64,000 nt of DNA from Uliginosibacterium gangwonense (GTDB lineage: Bacteria > Pseudomonadota > Gammaproteobacteria > Burkholderiales > Rhodocyclaceae): the NCBI GenBank assembly GCA_005239635.1, contig SBBQ01000041.1, forward strand, positions 62,001-126,000. Direction: 5' to 3'. The notes under the pieces were generated by a model, which did not search any database, had not been told where the DNA came from, and was given only the letters and a program-made list of their open reading frames with translations. Made by a program: the position numbers and the translations under genes. Below, one piece after another: positions 28,070 to 37,207 of the stretch. The stretch's first letter is position 1. The number at the start of each line of letters is the position of its first letter.

Positions 28070-28687
28070 TTACACCGGATAGCCGAATGATTTGAGCAGT
28101 GTGCAGGTTTCAAATAATGGCAGCCCCATAATGCCGGTATAAGAACCGCGAATTTCTTCTACAAACATGCCCGCCCGCCCTTGAATGCCGTATGCGCCTG
28201 CTTTATCCATGGGTTCGCCACTCGCGACGTAGCGAGCAATATCCGGCTCACTAAGTTGAGTGAAGCGTACATCACTCACGCTGGTAATGTGCTCAAGGCG
28301 ATTACCATCGCACATCGCTACTGAGGTGAGTACGCGATGCGTGCGGTCGGAGAGGGATTTTAAAATGCGTGCTGCATCGTCCGCGTCTGTGGGCTTGCCA
28401 ATAATGACGCCATCTAAATCAAGCGTGGTATCTGCAGATAACACGGGGTGGATTGGCAAATGTCGCAGCGCTAATCTTTTCCAACCCCCTTCTGCTTTGG
28501 CGCGAGCAATGCGCTGCACGTAGTCGAGCACGCCTTCGTTTGGCAAAGGGTCTTCATTCACGTCAAGATCGCTACGTTCGCCACTGCGAAACAGCAGCAC
28601 ATCAAATTGCACATTAAGTTGACGCAATAATTCACGTCGGCGCGGACTGCGCGAAGCGAGATAAATGCGAGGCGGCAAACTGTTCAT
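28070..28687 (-). CDS. maf: Maf-family nucleotide pyrophosphatase
   Basis: A house-cleaning nucleoside triphosphate pyrophosphatase of the Maf/YhdE/YceF family, 205 residues. The N-terminal signature LASRSPRRRELL, the SADTTLDLDG segment with catalytic acidic residues, and KAGAYGIQGRAGMFVEEIRGSYTGIMGLPLFET are all conserved. It sits between rlmH and rng, as in many betaproteobacteria. It removes non-canonical nucleotides and has been linked to control of septum formation. Confidence 0.95.
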   Translation of the reverse strand: MNSLPPRIYLASRSPRRRELLRQLNVQFDVLLFRSGERSDLDVNEDPLPNEGVLDYVQRIARAKAEGGWKRLALRHLPIHPVLSADTTLDLDGVIIGKPTDADDAARILKSLSDRTHRVLTSVAMCDGNRLEHITSVSDVRFTQLSEPDIARYVASGEPMDKAGAYGIQGRAGMFVEEIRGSYTGIMGLPLFETCTLLKSFGYPV

Positions 28688-28713
28688 GGCATTAATTAAA
28701 TCAGCTCAGTAAC

Positions 28714-29193
28714 TTAATCGCGATGATAAGGGTGGTTAATGAGCAAACTGTGCGCGCGATAGAGTGCTTCTGCGACCAGCACACGCACCAGCGCATGCGG
28801 CAGTGTAAGGCTTGATAGACGCACCTTTTCATGCGCTCTGGCCTTAATTGCATCCGACAAGCCATCCGGTCCGCCAATAATCAGCGCGACATCGTTGCCA
28901 CTACTTTGCCAACGCTCCATACGCTGCGATAGCGTGCGTGTATCGAGCGCCTCACCGCGTTCATCTAATACGACGACACGGATATGTGAGCCACAGTTTG
29001 CCAATGCTGCTTCAAGCCGTTGTTGTTCGGCTTGCATCATTTGCGGCACCGTTTTGCCGGTGGTGCGCGGCTCTGCTTTTACTTCGGTCAAGATTAACGG
29101 CAGGTCGCGCGGCATGCGATTTTGATAGTCGCGAAAGCCACTTTCGACCCAATCCGGCATGCGTGTGCCAACTGCAATCAGATGCAGCTTCAT
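28714..29193 (-). CDS. rlmH: 23S rRNA pseudouridine-1915 N3-methyltransferase RlmH
   Basis: A SPOUT-fold methyltransferase that modifies pseudouridine 1915 in helix 69 of 23S rRNA. From the start at 29193 ([16 protein letters not shown]) it has 159 residues, close to the usual 155. The knotted SAM-binding region is recognised by LIIGGPDGL and [22 protein letters not shown], ending in NHPYHRD. The frame is open to 29253, but the chosen start is family-typical and lies 1 bp after the rsfS stop codon. Confidence 0.97.
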   Translation of the reverse strand: MKLHLIAVGTRMPDWVESGFRDYQNRMPRDLPLILTEVKAEPRTTGKTVPQMMQAEQQRLEAALANCGSHIRVVVLDERGEALDTRTLSQRMERWQSSGNDVALIIGGPDGLSDAIKARAHEKVRLSSLTLPHALVRVLVAEALYRAHSLLINHPYHRD

Positions 29194-29194
29194 C

Positions 29195-29551
29195 TTAGTC
29201 GTCGCTGTCGGCTTTCTTGCCGGTTGAAGGTTTGCCTTGCCACAGCTCTTCAATGTTGTAATAACTGCGCACAGCAGGCTGCATCACATGCACCACAGCG
29301 TCGCCTAAATCAACCAGCACCCATTCGCCCGTTTCTTCGCCTTCCACACCAATCACTTCGCCGCCGGCTTCTAAAACTTTTTCTTGTACGTTGCGTGCCA
29401 ATGCTTTGACTTGACGGTTGGAATCACCACTACACACGACTAGGCGATCAAATAATGAAGTGAGTTTACGGGTGTTGATGACCTCAATGTCTTTGCCTTT
29501 AATGTCTTCAAGGGCATCAACAATGATGCGTTGTAATTTACGAATATCCAT
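29195..29551 (-). CDS. rsfS: Ribosome silencing factor RsfS
   Basis: Binds protein L14 on the large ribosomal subunit and blocks joining of the subunits when nutrients are scarce. It has 118 residues from [22 protein letters not shown]. The Iojap-like core is clear ([18 protein letters not shown] and [16 protein letters not shown]), with YYNIEELW near the C terminus. It lies 4 bp after the nadD stop and 1 bp before rlmH, the standard nadD-rsfS-rlmH operon. Confidence 0.96.
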   Translation of the reverse strand: MDIRKLQRIIVDALEDIKGKDIEVINTRKLTSLFDRLVVCSGDSNRQVKALARNVQEKVLEAGGEVIGVEGEETGEWVLVDLGDAVVHVMQPAVRSYYNIEELWQGKPSTGKKADSDD

Positions 29552-29555
29552 GTGT

Positions 29556-30221
29556 TCAGTGATCCTGATAAAGCCGGTGTACTTCAATGTAGTGGGCTAC
29601 GGCTGGTGTGAGCAAATAGCGTGTTGATTGACGCTGTGCGAGTCGAGCGCGCAGCGACGAAGATGAAATATCTAGCGGCGTTAACTGAAAAGACATGATG
29701 CTGCCGTGTGTGCGTTGGTGCAGCGCTGAAATGTCTGTCGAAAAGTGGTTTTGCCAAAGCGCTTGCAGCGGCTCGACAAATTGTTCCGGCTGCAAAACGG
29801 TACCGGGGCGCGTTGCGATGGCAATGTGCGCGAATGCCAACAACTCTTGCCAGCGATGCCACGTTGGTAGACGCACAAAAGCATCGGCGCCCATGAGCAA
29901 CACTAGAGGGGTGTGCGGCAATTCGGCGCGCACGTGTTCGAGCGTTAGTATGGTGTAGCTGGTAATGCCTTGCGCGGCGGCGCGCACTTCTGCATCGCTG
30001 CATTCGAATGACGGGTTGTCGGCAATCGCGCATTGCGTCATGGCGAGCCGATGTGCAGCGGATACCCCTGGCTGCTCGCGATGCGGCGGCAAGCCAGCGG
30101 GAATCCAGCGTACTTTGCCAAGTTGTAAGGCTTCGCGCGCCTCTTCTGCCAGCCGTAGATGACCGAGGTGCGGCGGGTTGAATGTGCCGCCAAAAATACC
30201 GAGCGGTGCGGCGAGTGTCAT
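29556..30221 (-). CDS. nadD: Nicotinate-nucleotide adenylyltransferase NadD
   Basis: Joins nicotinate mononucleotide to AMP in NAD biosynthesis. It has 221 residues. The nucleotidyltransferase motif GGTFNPPHLGHLRLAEEA and the late SSSLRARLAQ (ISSTxIR-type) motif are present. The ATG overlaps the stop of the upstream membrane-protein gene (ATGA), and rsfS follows 4 bp downstream, so it is within one operon. Confidence 0.96.
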   Translation of the reverse strand: MTLAAPLGIFGGTFNPPHLGHLRLAEEAREALQLGKVRWIPAGLPPHREQPGVSAAHRLAMTQCAIADNPSFECSDAEVRAAAQGITSYTILTLEHVRAELPHTPLVLLMGADAFVRLPTWHRWQELLAFAHIAIATRPGTVLQPEQFVEPLQALWQNHFSTDISALHQRTHGSIMSFQLTPLDISSSSLRARLAQRQSTRYLLTPAVAHYIEVHRLYQDH

Positions 30222-30979
30222 GCAGCCTGTTCCGGCGTCACGTTCATGGCGGTATCCGGTTCGGTGATAAACACATCAAAATAGCTGAGTGCTGCGGTGG
30301 TTATTAAAGTGGGCCCCAACATGAAGGCTAAAAAGCCACGAATAAAACCACCAATAAAATCTGCATGACTACCAAACACGGCATTGGTGAGCAGCAAAAT
30401 GGCACTTGGAATGATGAGCGCCCACAAAATAACGCCTAAGCCAAATACAACGAAGGCGCGCCAATTACGTAGTACGGCTACAACGCCAAAGAAGATAGAT
30501 TTACCTGCGTTGAGACCGTGCCAATTGGCAAGATACGGCGCAAACCACATCGCTAAGGTGAGCGGCAGCACAAGCGGCAATAGCTTGAGTAATTGCCAAA
30601 ATGCAGCATCTTGGTCTTTGGCAGGAACACCATAGAGCAACAGCGCGATCAGTAACACCAGCAGTGTGCCCATCACTTGCAAGCCGCCAAGGTGCAGTAG
30701 GGTCATGCTGCTTTTTTTGATGCCGAGAATAAAAATCTCGTGGCTCATTTGGCGCGACTGGCGCAATTGACGCACGACATTGCCAATCAAAGCGGCTAGT
30801 AAGGGCTGCGCCAAGGCGATAATAATTTGGCCGACAGTACTCAGGCTAAACATGACCAATATCAGCGCGTAAGACATGGTTAGCGCAATCAAAATGGCCG
30901 GATTGCGTAGGTAGAGACGCAGGCTATCTAGCAGCCAAGCGTAGCCGCGTGAGGCGGGTAGAACACGTGCCTGAATCAA
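30218..30979 (-). CDS. BPSS1780-type membrane protein, second tandem copy
   Basis: An integral membrane protein of about 253 residues with five or six hydrophobic segments. No ATG fits; the best start is TTG at 30979, which overlaps the TGA of the upstream paralogue (TTGA). The segment GYAWLLDSLRLYLRNPAILIALTMSYALILVMF mirrors the GLQWWAEGWQFFLREPAMWLIITAIAIA of the neighbour, so the two arose by tandem duplication. An alternative is an upstream start near 31126 in the overlapping frame, which is less likely because that stretch shadows the neighbour. The function of the family is unknown. Confidence 0.8.
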   Translation of the reverse strand: MIQARVLPASRGYAWLLDSLRLYLRNPAILIALTMSYALILVMFSLSTVGQIIIALAQPLLAALIGNVVRQLRQSRQMSHEIFILGIKKSSMTLLHLGGLQVMGTLLVLLIALLLYGVPAKDQDAAFWQLLKLLPLVLPLTLAMWFAPYLANWHGLNAGKSIFFGVVAVLRNWRAFVVFGLGVILWALIIPSAILLLTNAVFGSHADFIGGFIRGFLAFMLGPTLITTAALSYFDVFITEPDTAMNVTPEQAA

Positions 30980-31725
30980 GGCAACACCTCGCGGTAAGAA
31001 ACATACATGGCACCCAGCATCATGGGACAGAACACCAGTAACCCCAAACCAAACGTCATGGCGACGAGTAGCCACAAGCCCAGCATTGCCAAGCCAAAGA
31101 CCGTGAAGGGCAGCATATTGGCCCAAGATGCGCGCAAGCTGAGTTTAAGTGCCTCACCCGCAGGCATGCCGCGCAACACGACCAGTGCGGGTGCAAACCA
31201 ACTCGCCATAAACACCGGCAGGCTTAGCAATAGCAACACGATAAAAGTGAGCATGGCCGAGCCAATGGCAATTTGCACGCCTGGCACACCGCCTGTCGTC
31301 ATCGCAGTAACAAAGCCAGTGCCCATAATGAGAAATACCAGCAGCGTGACGACTAAACCGAATAGTAAATAAAATGCGCCCAGCAATACCAAATCTTGTG
31401 TGCGATGACTAAAGCCGTACGCGAGATGGTCGAGCGAGAGTCTGCGTCCGGCTTCCATTTCGCTGCAACCATAGAGCAGGCCGCCGATGACGACAGGCGC
31501 GCACAGTGTAGACACAATCGTACCCACAATGGGTAGCATGCTAATGAATAGGCCGCCCGCTATGGCAATGGCGGTAATGATGAGCCACATGGCGGGTTCG
31601 CGCAGGAAAAACTGCCAACCTTCAGCCCACCATTGAAGCCCTTGGCCTGCTGCAACAGAGTGAACGTTGGCGGCACCTGAGTGTATTTGGTCAGCAGGGG
31701 GTGGATCGGGTAAATATCGACTCAT
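30976..31725 (-). CDS. BPSS1780-family membrane protein
   Basis: An inner-membrane protein of 249 residues from MSRYLPDPPPADQ (start 31725; an upstream Met at 31746 is possible). The proline-rich cytoplasmic N terminus, the WWAEGWQFFLREP segment and six predicted membrane helices match the BPSS1780 family, found mainly in betaproteobacteria next to homoserine kinase. The function is unknown. The coupled downstream copy (30218-30979) may form a heteromer with it. Confidence 0.88.
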   Translation of the reverse strand: MSRYLPDPPPADQIHSGAANVHSVAAGQGLQWWAEGWQFFLREPAMWLIITAIAIAGGLFISMLPIVGTIVSTLCAPVVIGGLLYGCSEMEAGRRLSLDHLAYGFSHRTQDLVLLGAFYLLFGLVVTLLVFLIMGTGFVTAMTTGGVPGVQIAIGSAMLTFIVLLLLSLPVFMASWFAPALVVLRGMPAGEALKLSLRASWANMLPFTVFGLAMLGLWLLVAMTFGLGLLVFCPMMLGAMYVSYREVLP

Positions 31726-31769
31726 GATGTTGTGGTCATCGTCCAATAAAATCGTTTAGCGCTGCGCGA

Positions 31770-32729
31770 TTAAGGTAAAGGAATCGAATTGGCAATGCGT
31801 TGTCTGAGTACGTCACGAAAGCGTGTTGGATCGTGACGATGAACCATTTCGCCTTCACGCGGCAAGTGCAAATCAAACAAGCGCGATAACCAAAAACGCA
31901 ATGCGCCGGCACGCAACATCGCTGGCCATGCTGAACGTTCTAATGCGTTAAAGGGCCGAATGTCATGATAGGCCTGCAATAGCGGTTGGGCGAGGTTTTC
32001 ATCAAGCGAGCCATCAGTGCGCGAGCACCAGTCATTTACGGTTACGGCCACATCAAACAGCAGCGCATCGTTGCCGGCAAAATAAAAATCAATAATGCCG
32101 CCTACGCGTGCGCCATCGTCTTCTTCAAATAGGCAGTTGTCACGGAACAAGTCAGCGTGCACAACGCCACGCGGCAAATCGTGCGTGTGATGCAAACCCT
32201 GAAAACGCAATTCTTCTTTCAGCAGCCATTGTTCGTCTGGCGGCAGGAATGGCATTACTTGCGGGGCGACATCTTTCCACCAACGCGGGCCGCGCGGGTT
32301 TTCAAGTTTGCGCCCATAGCTTTGGCCTGCAATGTGCATGTCGGCCAACATAGCGCCAATTGCAGCGCAATGTCGCGCGTCTGGCTCCATGACTGAACGA
32401 CCTGAAAGACGGGTAACGAGCGCGGCGGGTTTGTCGTGCAGGGTGCCGAGGTATTCGTTATCGCGGTCTGCAATCGGCGCCGGGCAAGGAATGCCGTGGC
32501 GCGCCAAATGTGCCATGAGATGAATGTAAAACGGCAACTCGGTGCGTGTGAGCTTTTCAAATAGCGTGAGCACAAAACGACCGCCATTTGGCCCGTGTGT
32601 GGTAGTCACAAAATAGTTGGTGTTTTCAATGCCGGCAGAAATGCCTTGCAGCTCGGTGAGCGAGCCAACTGAGTAATGTTTGAGCCAGCCAGAAAGCTGC
32701 TCTTCGGTAACGGTGGTAAAGACGGACAT
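31770..32729 (-). CDS. thrB: Homoserine kinase, APH-fold type (ThrB2)
   Basis: Phosphorylates homoserine in threonine biosynthesis. This is the aminoglycoside-phosphotransferase-like form used by many beta- and gammaproteobacteria, not the GHMP form. It has 319 residues. Landmarks are MSVFTTVTEEQLSGWL, GIENTNYFVTT, the catalytic loop GVVHADLFRDNCLFE and the metal-binding GGIIDFYFAGND. Downstream lie the BPSS1780 genes and upstream DUF2782 and polA, a gene order typical of betaproteobacteria. Confidence 0.96.
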   Translation of the reverse strand: MSVFTTVTEEQLSGWLKHYSVGSLTELQGISAGIENTNYFVTTTHGPNGGRFVLTLFEKLTRTELPFYIHLMAHLARHGIPCPAPIADRDNEYLGTLHDKPAALVTRLSGRSVMEPDARHCAAIGAMLADMHIAGQSYGRKLENPRGPRWWKDVAPQVMPFLPPDEQWLLKEELRFQGLHHTHDLPRGVVHADLFRDNCLFEEDDGARVGGIIDFYFAGNDALLFDVAVTVNDWCSRTDGSLDENLAQPLLQAYHDIRPFNALERSAWPAMLRAGALRFWLSRLFDLHLPREGEMVHRHDPTRFRDVLRQRIANSIPLP

Positions 32730-32893
32730 GCTACGGTTAAGTTGCGATCGCGATTGAATGTCGAAGGATTGAACAACGATTGGTGTAAAGCGCGCTACGA
32801 TTTACTAGGCAAGCAAAACACACACACTTTTTTGCCAATCCTTGTGTTGTTCCTGAGTTGTTTGTTGTTATGTGCTGCCGACGGGGATTTGGT

Positions 32894-32909
32894 ATTGGCA
32901 TTTGCCAAT
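32894..32909. repeat. Inverted pair of the uptake-like word between DUF2782 and thrB
   Basis: ATTGGCA-TT-TGCCAAT is a perfect 7-bp inverted repeat built from two overlapping copies of the window's over-represented word. It sits 14 bp past the DUF2782 stop codon on the transcribed strand. A third copy lies 62 bp away (32831-32839). It could form a hairpin and act as a weak transcription stop, as paired uptake sequences do in Neisseria and Haemophilus, but no T-run follows. Confidence 0.6.
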
Positions 32910-32922
32910 GGGCAACCCAGTC

Positions 32923-33330
32923 TTACCAAGAATGAATCACCCATTGCGGCACTTTTAGTCCGGTGTCCAATCCGTCCATGCGCGTAAAGATGCCATCGCC
33001 GCGTTGGTCGATGAGGTAGTACGGCTTGCCGTGAGCGGGGGTCACTTTCACCATGTATAACTTGCCGCGCACGCGATATTCCTCAGCCTTTTCGCCGCCG
33101 CTGCGTTCGCGAATGGTCACCTCAGGCTCATCCTCTTGCGCGCTGCTGGCATTGGCCGGCATAGCAGGCGGCTCAGGAATGGGCTGCAGCTTTTGCGGAG
33201 CGGATTGTGCATGTACGAGCGTTGCGCCTGTGAGCAAGGCGAACACCACGGTAGCGCGCAAAAGCGCAATCAAGGTTGACGCAGTTTGCATGGCAGAAAT
33301 TGGCGCAGCAGTTTTGTAGGTGTTCAGCAT
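32923..33330 (-). CDS. DUF2782 family exported protein
   Basis: A small periplasmic protein of unknown function, 135 residues. The start at 33330 is supported by an AAGGAG site; a second Met at 33291 would remove part of the signal sequence. The signal peptide is in LIALLRATVVFALLTGATLVHAQ. The mature part has a Pro-rich linker and the DUF2782 core (VTIRERSGGEKAEEYRVRGK, then KPYYLIDQRGDGIF). The gene is conserved beside polA and thrB in betaproteobacteria, without a known role. Confidence 0.92.
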   Translation of the reverse strand: MLNTYKTAAPISAMQTASTLIALLRATVVFALLTGATLVHAQSAPQKLQPIPEPPAMPANASSAQEDEPEVTIRERSGGEKAEEYRVRGKLYMVKVTPAHGKPYYLIDQRGDGIFTRMDGLDTGLKVPQWVIHSW

Positions 33331-33464
33331 GGCGGGCTCCTTACCTTCATTTTACCAAGTGGGCCGGATTGTCGCGATGCATTTTGTGCCTATTTCAGCC
33401 GGTTTTACGCCTATTTAGGGGTGCGCATTGCGGGGTGCCTGAGTTGCAGGCCTGCAATGCAGGC

Positions 33465-34193
33465 TTACAGATTGAGCATGAGCTCGTGCTCTTCAGCCAA
33501 GGGTTTAAAACCACGCGTTTCGTAGTGCTTAAAAATGGCGTCGACCACGGCTTGCGGGTCGTCGATCACCTGAATGAGGTTCATGTCATCGGGGCTGATC
33601 ATGCCATCCACCACCAAGCGATCACGGAACCAATCAACCAAGCCCTGCCAAAAAGCACTATCCACCAAAATAATGGGGATTTTTCGGCTCTTGCCCGTTT
33701 GCACTAAGGTGAGCGCTTCCATCAGTTCGTCGAGCGTGCCAAAGCCGCCGGGCATGACGACATAGGCCGCGGCGCATTTAACGAACATAAACTTGCGCGC
33801 AAAGAAGTGCTGAAAGGTTTGCGAAACGTCTTGATAAGGGTTGCCACTTTGCTCGTGTGGCAATTGAATATTGAGCCCGACAGAGGGCGATTTGCCGTAA
33901 TACGCGCCTTTGTTGGCAGCTTCCATGATGCCGGGACCGCCGCCCGATATGACAGAGAAGCCTGCGTCCGACAACAAGCGTGCAATACGCTCGGTGAGCA
34001 AGTAGCGCGGGTCATCTTGCTTGGTGCGTGCACTGCCAAAAATAGACACAGCCGGGCGGATTTCGGCGAGGCGTTCAGTGGCTTCTACGAACTCTGCCAT
34101 AATGCCAAAAATGCGCCAGGCTTCGCGTGCGTTGTAGCTAACCGCTGACAAACCAGGGTCAACGATTTTGGGTAGTTTTTTATGTTTGCTCAT
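33465..34193 (-). CDS. LOG family protein (nucleotide 5'-monophosphate phosphoribohydrolase)
   Basis: A cytoplasmic enzyme of the Lonely Guy family that splits nucleoside 5'-monophosphates to free base and ribose phosphate; some members activate cytokinins. It has 242 residues from the start at 34193, with an AGGAG site. The two diagnostic motifs are ISGGGPGIMEAANKGA and MPGGFGTLDELMEAL. The upstream open stretch to 34250 lacks a better start. It is divergent from polA across 146 bp. A 14-bp palindrome TTGCAGGCCTGCAA (33444-33457) lies just past its stop codon. Confidence 0.94.
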   Translation of the reverse strand: MSKHKKLPKIVDPGLSAVSYNAREAWRIFGIMAEFVEATERLAEIRPAVSIFGSARTKQDDPRYLLTERIARLLSDAGFSVISGGGPGIMEAANKGAYYGKSPSVGLNIQLPHEQSGNPYQDVSQTFQHFFARKFMFVKCAAAYVVMPGGFGTLDELMEALTLVQTGKSRKIPIILVDSAFWQGLVDWFRDRLVVDGMISPDDMNLIQVIDDPQAVVDAIFKHYETRGFKPLAEEHELMLNL

Positions 34194-34339
34194 ATCGGAC
34201 TCCTGATCTTCGGTTTTGGCACGAAGGTGTTTGGCATGAAAAGGTTGCACAATTCATGACGCGTTCGCTGGCACACACATAGCGCACGCGTTTCTGATCA
34301 TTCCTATTCGCTGTTCGTACTCTTTGAAAATTTTGCACC

Positions 34340-37126
34340 ATGTCCACACTGCTGCTGGTTGATGCATCCAGTTATCTTTACCGCGCCTTTCACGCCTTGC
34401 CCGACTTGCGTAATCAGGAAGGTTTGCCAACTGGCGCGGTGTATGGCGTGGTCTCCATGCTACGGCGTCTCGCGTTTGGAGACAACGTCGATTCTACTCG
34501 CGAAGGGTACGCGCAATTTGGCGCGTGTGTATTCGATGCCAAGGGCAAAACCTTTCGCGATGATTGGTATCCAGATTACAAAGCGCATCGTCCTTCAATG
34601 CCAGAAGACTTGGCGGTGCAAGTGCCAATTATTCTGGATGCAGTGCGCGCGCTGGGCTGGCCCATCTTGATGGTGGATGGCGTAGAAGCGGACGATGTAA
34701 TCGGCACCTTGGCCATGCGTGCTGCCGAGCAAGGCATGGACTGCGTCATTTCAACGGGCGATAAAGATCTTGCGCAGTTGGTCAATCCGCATGTTCGCCT
34801 GGTTAACACCATGACTAACGAAGTGCTGGACGAAGCGGGTGTGCTGGCAAAATTTGGTGTGCCGCCTGCGCGCATCGTTGATTACCTTGCGCTGGTCGGT
34901 GACAGTGTTGATAACGTTCCCGGCGTTGAAAAATGTGGCCCCAAAACCGCCGTGAAGTGGCTCAACGAATTTGGAACCTTGGATGCGTTGGTGACCCGTG
35001 CTGACGAAGTGGGCGGCAAGGTGGGCGAGAACTTACGCAAGCACCTTGAGTTTCTACCGCTCGGCCGCAAGTTGCTCACGGTCAACTGCCAAGTTGCACT
35101 GCCGGAACAACCCGCTGATTTGGCGCCGCGTGCGCGTGACACCGATACGCTGCAAGCGATTTACGAGCGTTTGGGTTTCCGCACTTTATTAAAAGAGCTG
35201 CAAGGTGGCGGTAGTGCCGAAGCTGAGCCTGGGGCAAAGAAAGCTGCTGCCTCGAACAAGGCGATCGCATTTGTGCGCGATGGCATGGTGGCGCGCGAGG
35301 TGGATGATTCGGGTGCGCATCGTGCGAACTATCAAGCCATTATGGATTGGCAAACGTTTGATGCCTGGCTCGCCAAACTTAATGAAGCGTCGCTCACCGC
35401 GTTTGATACCGAGACCACCAGCTTAGAGCCGATGCATGCGCAATTGGTGGGAATGAGCTTTGCCATAGCGCCGGGCGAGTCAGCCTATTTGCCGTTGGGT
35501 CACGTGTATTCAGATGCGCCTGCACAATTGCCAATGGCCGAAGTTTTGGCAAGGCTTAAGCCTTGGCTTGAATCGGATGCGCACAAAAAAGTAGGGCAGC
35601 ACCTTAAGTATGATCGACATGTTTTGGCGAATCACGGAATTCGACTCGCTGGTGTGGCGCACGATACCCTGCTTGAATCCTACGTTTATGAAGTCGATAA
35701 ACCGCACGATTTAGATTCGCTTGTGTTGCGTCATCTAGGCTTAAAGCCGCTAACCTACGACGAGGTAACGGGCAAAGGCGCGAGCCGCATTGGCTTTGAG
35801 CAAGTTGAGGTACGGCGCGCAACTGAATATGCATCAGAAGACGCCGACGTAACCCTGCGTGTGCATAACGTGTTGTGGGAAAACTTGCAGCACGAAGCGC
35901 GATTGGCAAAGTTGTATCACGACATCGAATTGCCAGTGGCTGAAGTGCTATATGACATGGAGCGCCAAGGCGTGCTGATTGATAGCACACTGCTCATGCA
36001 GCAAAGCCATGAGCTCGGCCAGAAACTGTTGGCGCTTGAAGCGGAAGCGCACACATTGGCAAAGCAACCGTTCAATATCAATTCGCCGAAACAACTGGCA
36101 GAAATTTTATTTGAACGCGAGAAGCTGCCGGTCGTTAAAAAAACGCCGTCGGGCACACCTTCAACCGATGAAGAAGTGTTGCAGCAGTTAGCACTGGATT
36201 ACCCTTTGCCCAAACTGATTCTGGATTATCGTGGCCTAGCCAAACTCAAAAGTACTTACACCGACAAGTTGCCGCGCATGGTCAATGCATCTACGGGACG
36301 TGTACACACGACCTATGGCCAGGCCACTGCGGTTACCGGGCGGCTGGCGAGCACCGATCCAAATCTACAGAATATTCCGATCCGTACGCCTGAAGGCCGT
36401 CGTATTCGTGCGGCATTTGTTCCGCCATCTGGCTGTGTGTTGATGAGTGCGGACTACTCGCAAATTGAGCTGCGTATCATGGCGCACTTGTCGCAAGACG
36501 AGCGCCTACTACAAGCATTTGCCAATAGCGAAGATGTGCACCGTGCGACGGCAGCCGAAGTGTTTGGTGTGACACCAGATGAAGTCAGTAGCGATCAACG
36601 TCGCGTGGCAAAGGTGATCAATTTTGGGTTGATTTACGGCATGAGCGCGCACGGATTGGCAAAGAATTTGGGCCTAGAGCGCAGCGCCGCGCAAACCTAT
36701 ATCGACCGTTATTTTGCGCGCTATCCTGGCGTGGCGCAGTATATGGATGCCACACGACAACTTGCGCGTGACAAAGGCTACGTCGAAACCTGGTTTGGCC
36801 GCCGCTTATGGCTGCCAGATATTCGCGCCCAACAAGTAGGGCGCCGTCAAGGCGCAGAGCGCGCTGCAATTAACGCGCCCATGCAAGGTACCGCCGCAGA
36901 TTTAATTAAGCTCGCTATGATTGCTGTGCACAAGTGGTTGCGTGATGATCAAATGGCCACGCGTTTAGTGATGCAAGTGCACGATGAATTGGTGCTAGAA
37001 GTGCCGCACGCTGAATTGGAAGTTGTGCGTCAGCGCGTGCCGCAGCTGATGGCGGAGGTGGCAGCGCTATCTGTGCAGCTTGTTGCAGAAGTGGGCGTTG
37101 GTCCTAATTGGGATGAGGCGCATTAG
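34340..37126 (+). CDS. polA: DNA polymerase I
   Basis: Replicative gap-filling and repair polymerase of 928 residues with all three domains. The 5'-3' exonuclease (about 1-290) carries VDASSYLYRAFHALP and VEADDVIGT. The 3'-5' proofreading exonuclease (about 330-520) appears intact, with FDTETT (about 354). The family A polymerase (about 540-928) has RLASTDPNLQNIPIRTPEGR, the metal-binding SADYSQIELRIMAH (about 704) and the C-terminal QVHDELVLEVP (about 880). The gene holds six copies of the over-represented word, in three different reading frames, which shows that the word is not a protein-level feature. Confidence 0.98.
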   Translation: MSTLLLVDASSYLYRAFHALPDLRNQEGLPTGAVYGVVSMLRRLAFGDNVDSTREGYAQFGACVFDAKGKTFRDDWYPDYKAHRPSMPEDLAVQVPIILDAVRALGWPILMVDGVEADDVIGTLAMRAAEQGMDCVISTGDKDLAQLVNPHVRLVNTMTNEVLDEAGVLAKFGVPPARIVDYLALVGDSVDNVPGVEKCGPKTAVKWLNEFGTLDALVTRADEVGGKVGENLRKHLEFLPLGRKLLTVNCQVALPEQPADLAPRARDTDTLQAIYERLGFRTLLKELQGGGSAEAEPGAKKAAASNKAIAFVRDGMVAREVDDSGAHRANYQAIMDWQTFDAWLAKLNEASLTAFDTETTSLEPMHAQLVGMSFAIAPGESAYLPLGHVYSDAPAQLPMAEVLARLKPWLESDAHKKVGQHLKYDRHVLANHGIRLAGVAHDTLLESYVYEVDKPHDLDSLVLRHLGLKPLTYDEVTGKGASRIGFEQVEVRRATEYASEDADVTLRVHNVLWENLQHEARLAKLYHDIELPVAEVLYDMERQGVLIDSTLLMQQSHELGQKLLALEAEAHTLAKQPFNINSPKQLAEILFEREKLPVVKKTPSGTPSTDEEVLQQLALDYPLPKLILDYRGLAKLKSTYTDKLPRMVNASTGRVHTTYGQATAVTGRLASTDPNLQNIPIRTPEGRRIRAAFVPPSGCVLMSADYSQIELRIMAHLSQDERLLQAFANSEDVHRATAAEVFGVTPDEVSSDQRRVAKVINFGLIYGMSAHGLAKNLGLERSAAQTYIDRYFARYPGVAQYMDATRQLARDKGYVETWFGRRLWLPDIRAQQVGRRQGAERAAINAPMQGTAADLIKLAMIAVHKWLRDDQMATRLVMQVHDELVLEVPHAELEVVRQRVPQLMAEVAALSVQLVAEVGVGPNWDEAH

Positions 37127-37207
37127 ATGACGAGCGGTATCCAGGCCGCATGATAAAGTTCGTTCGGTGATATCCTCTTCGGATAATTAATCTGGAGTTA
37201 AGGCTAA

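Noticed and set aside
34340-37126. Codon or peptide bias as the cause of the repeated word TTTGCCAAT
   Set aside because: Within polA alone the word is used in three different reading frames, and copies also occur in intergenic DNA on both strands.
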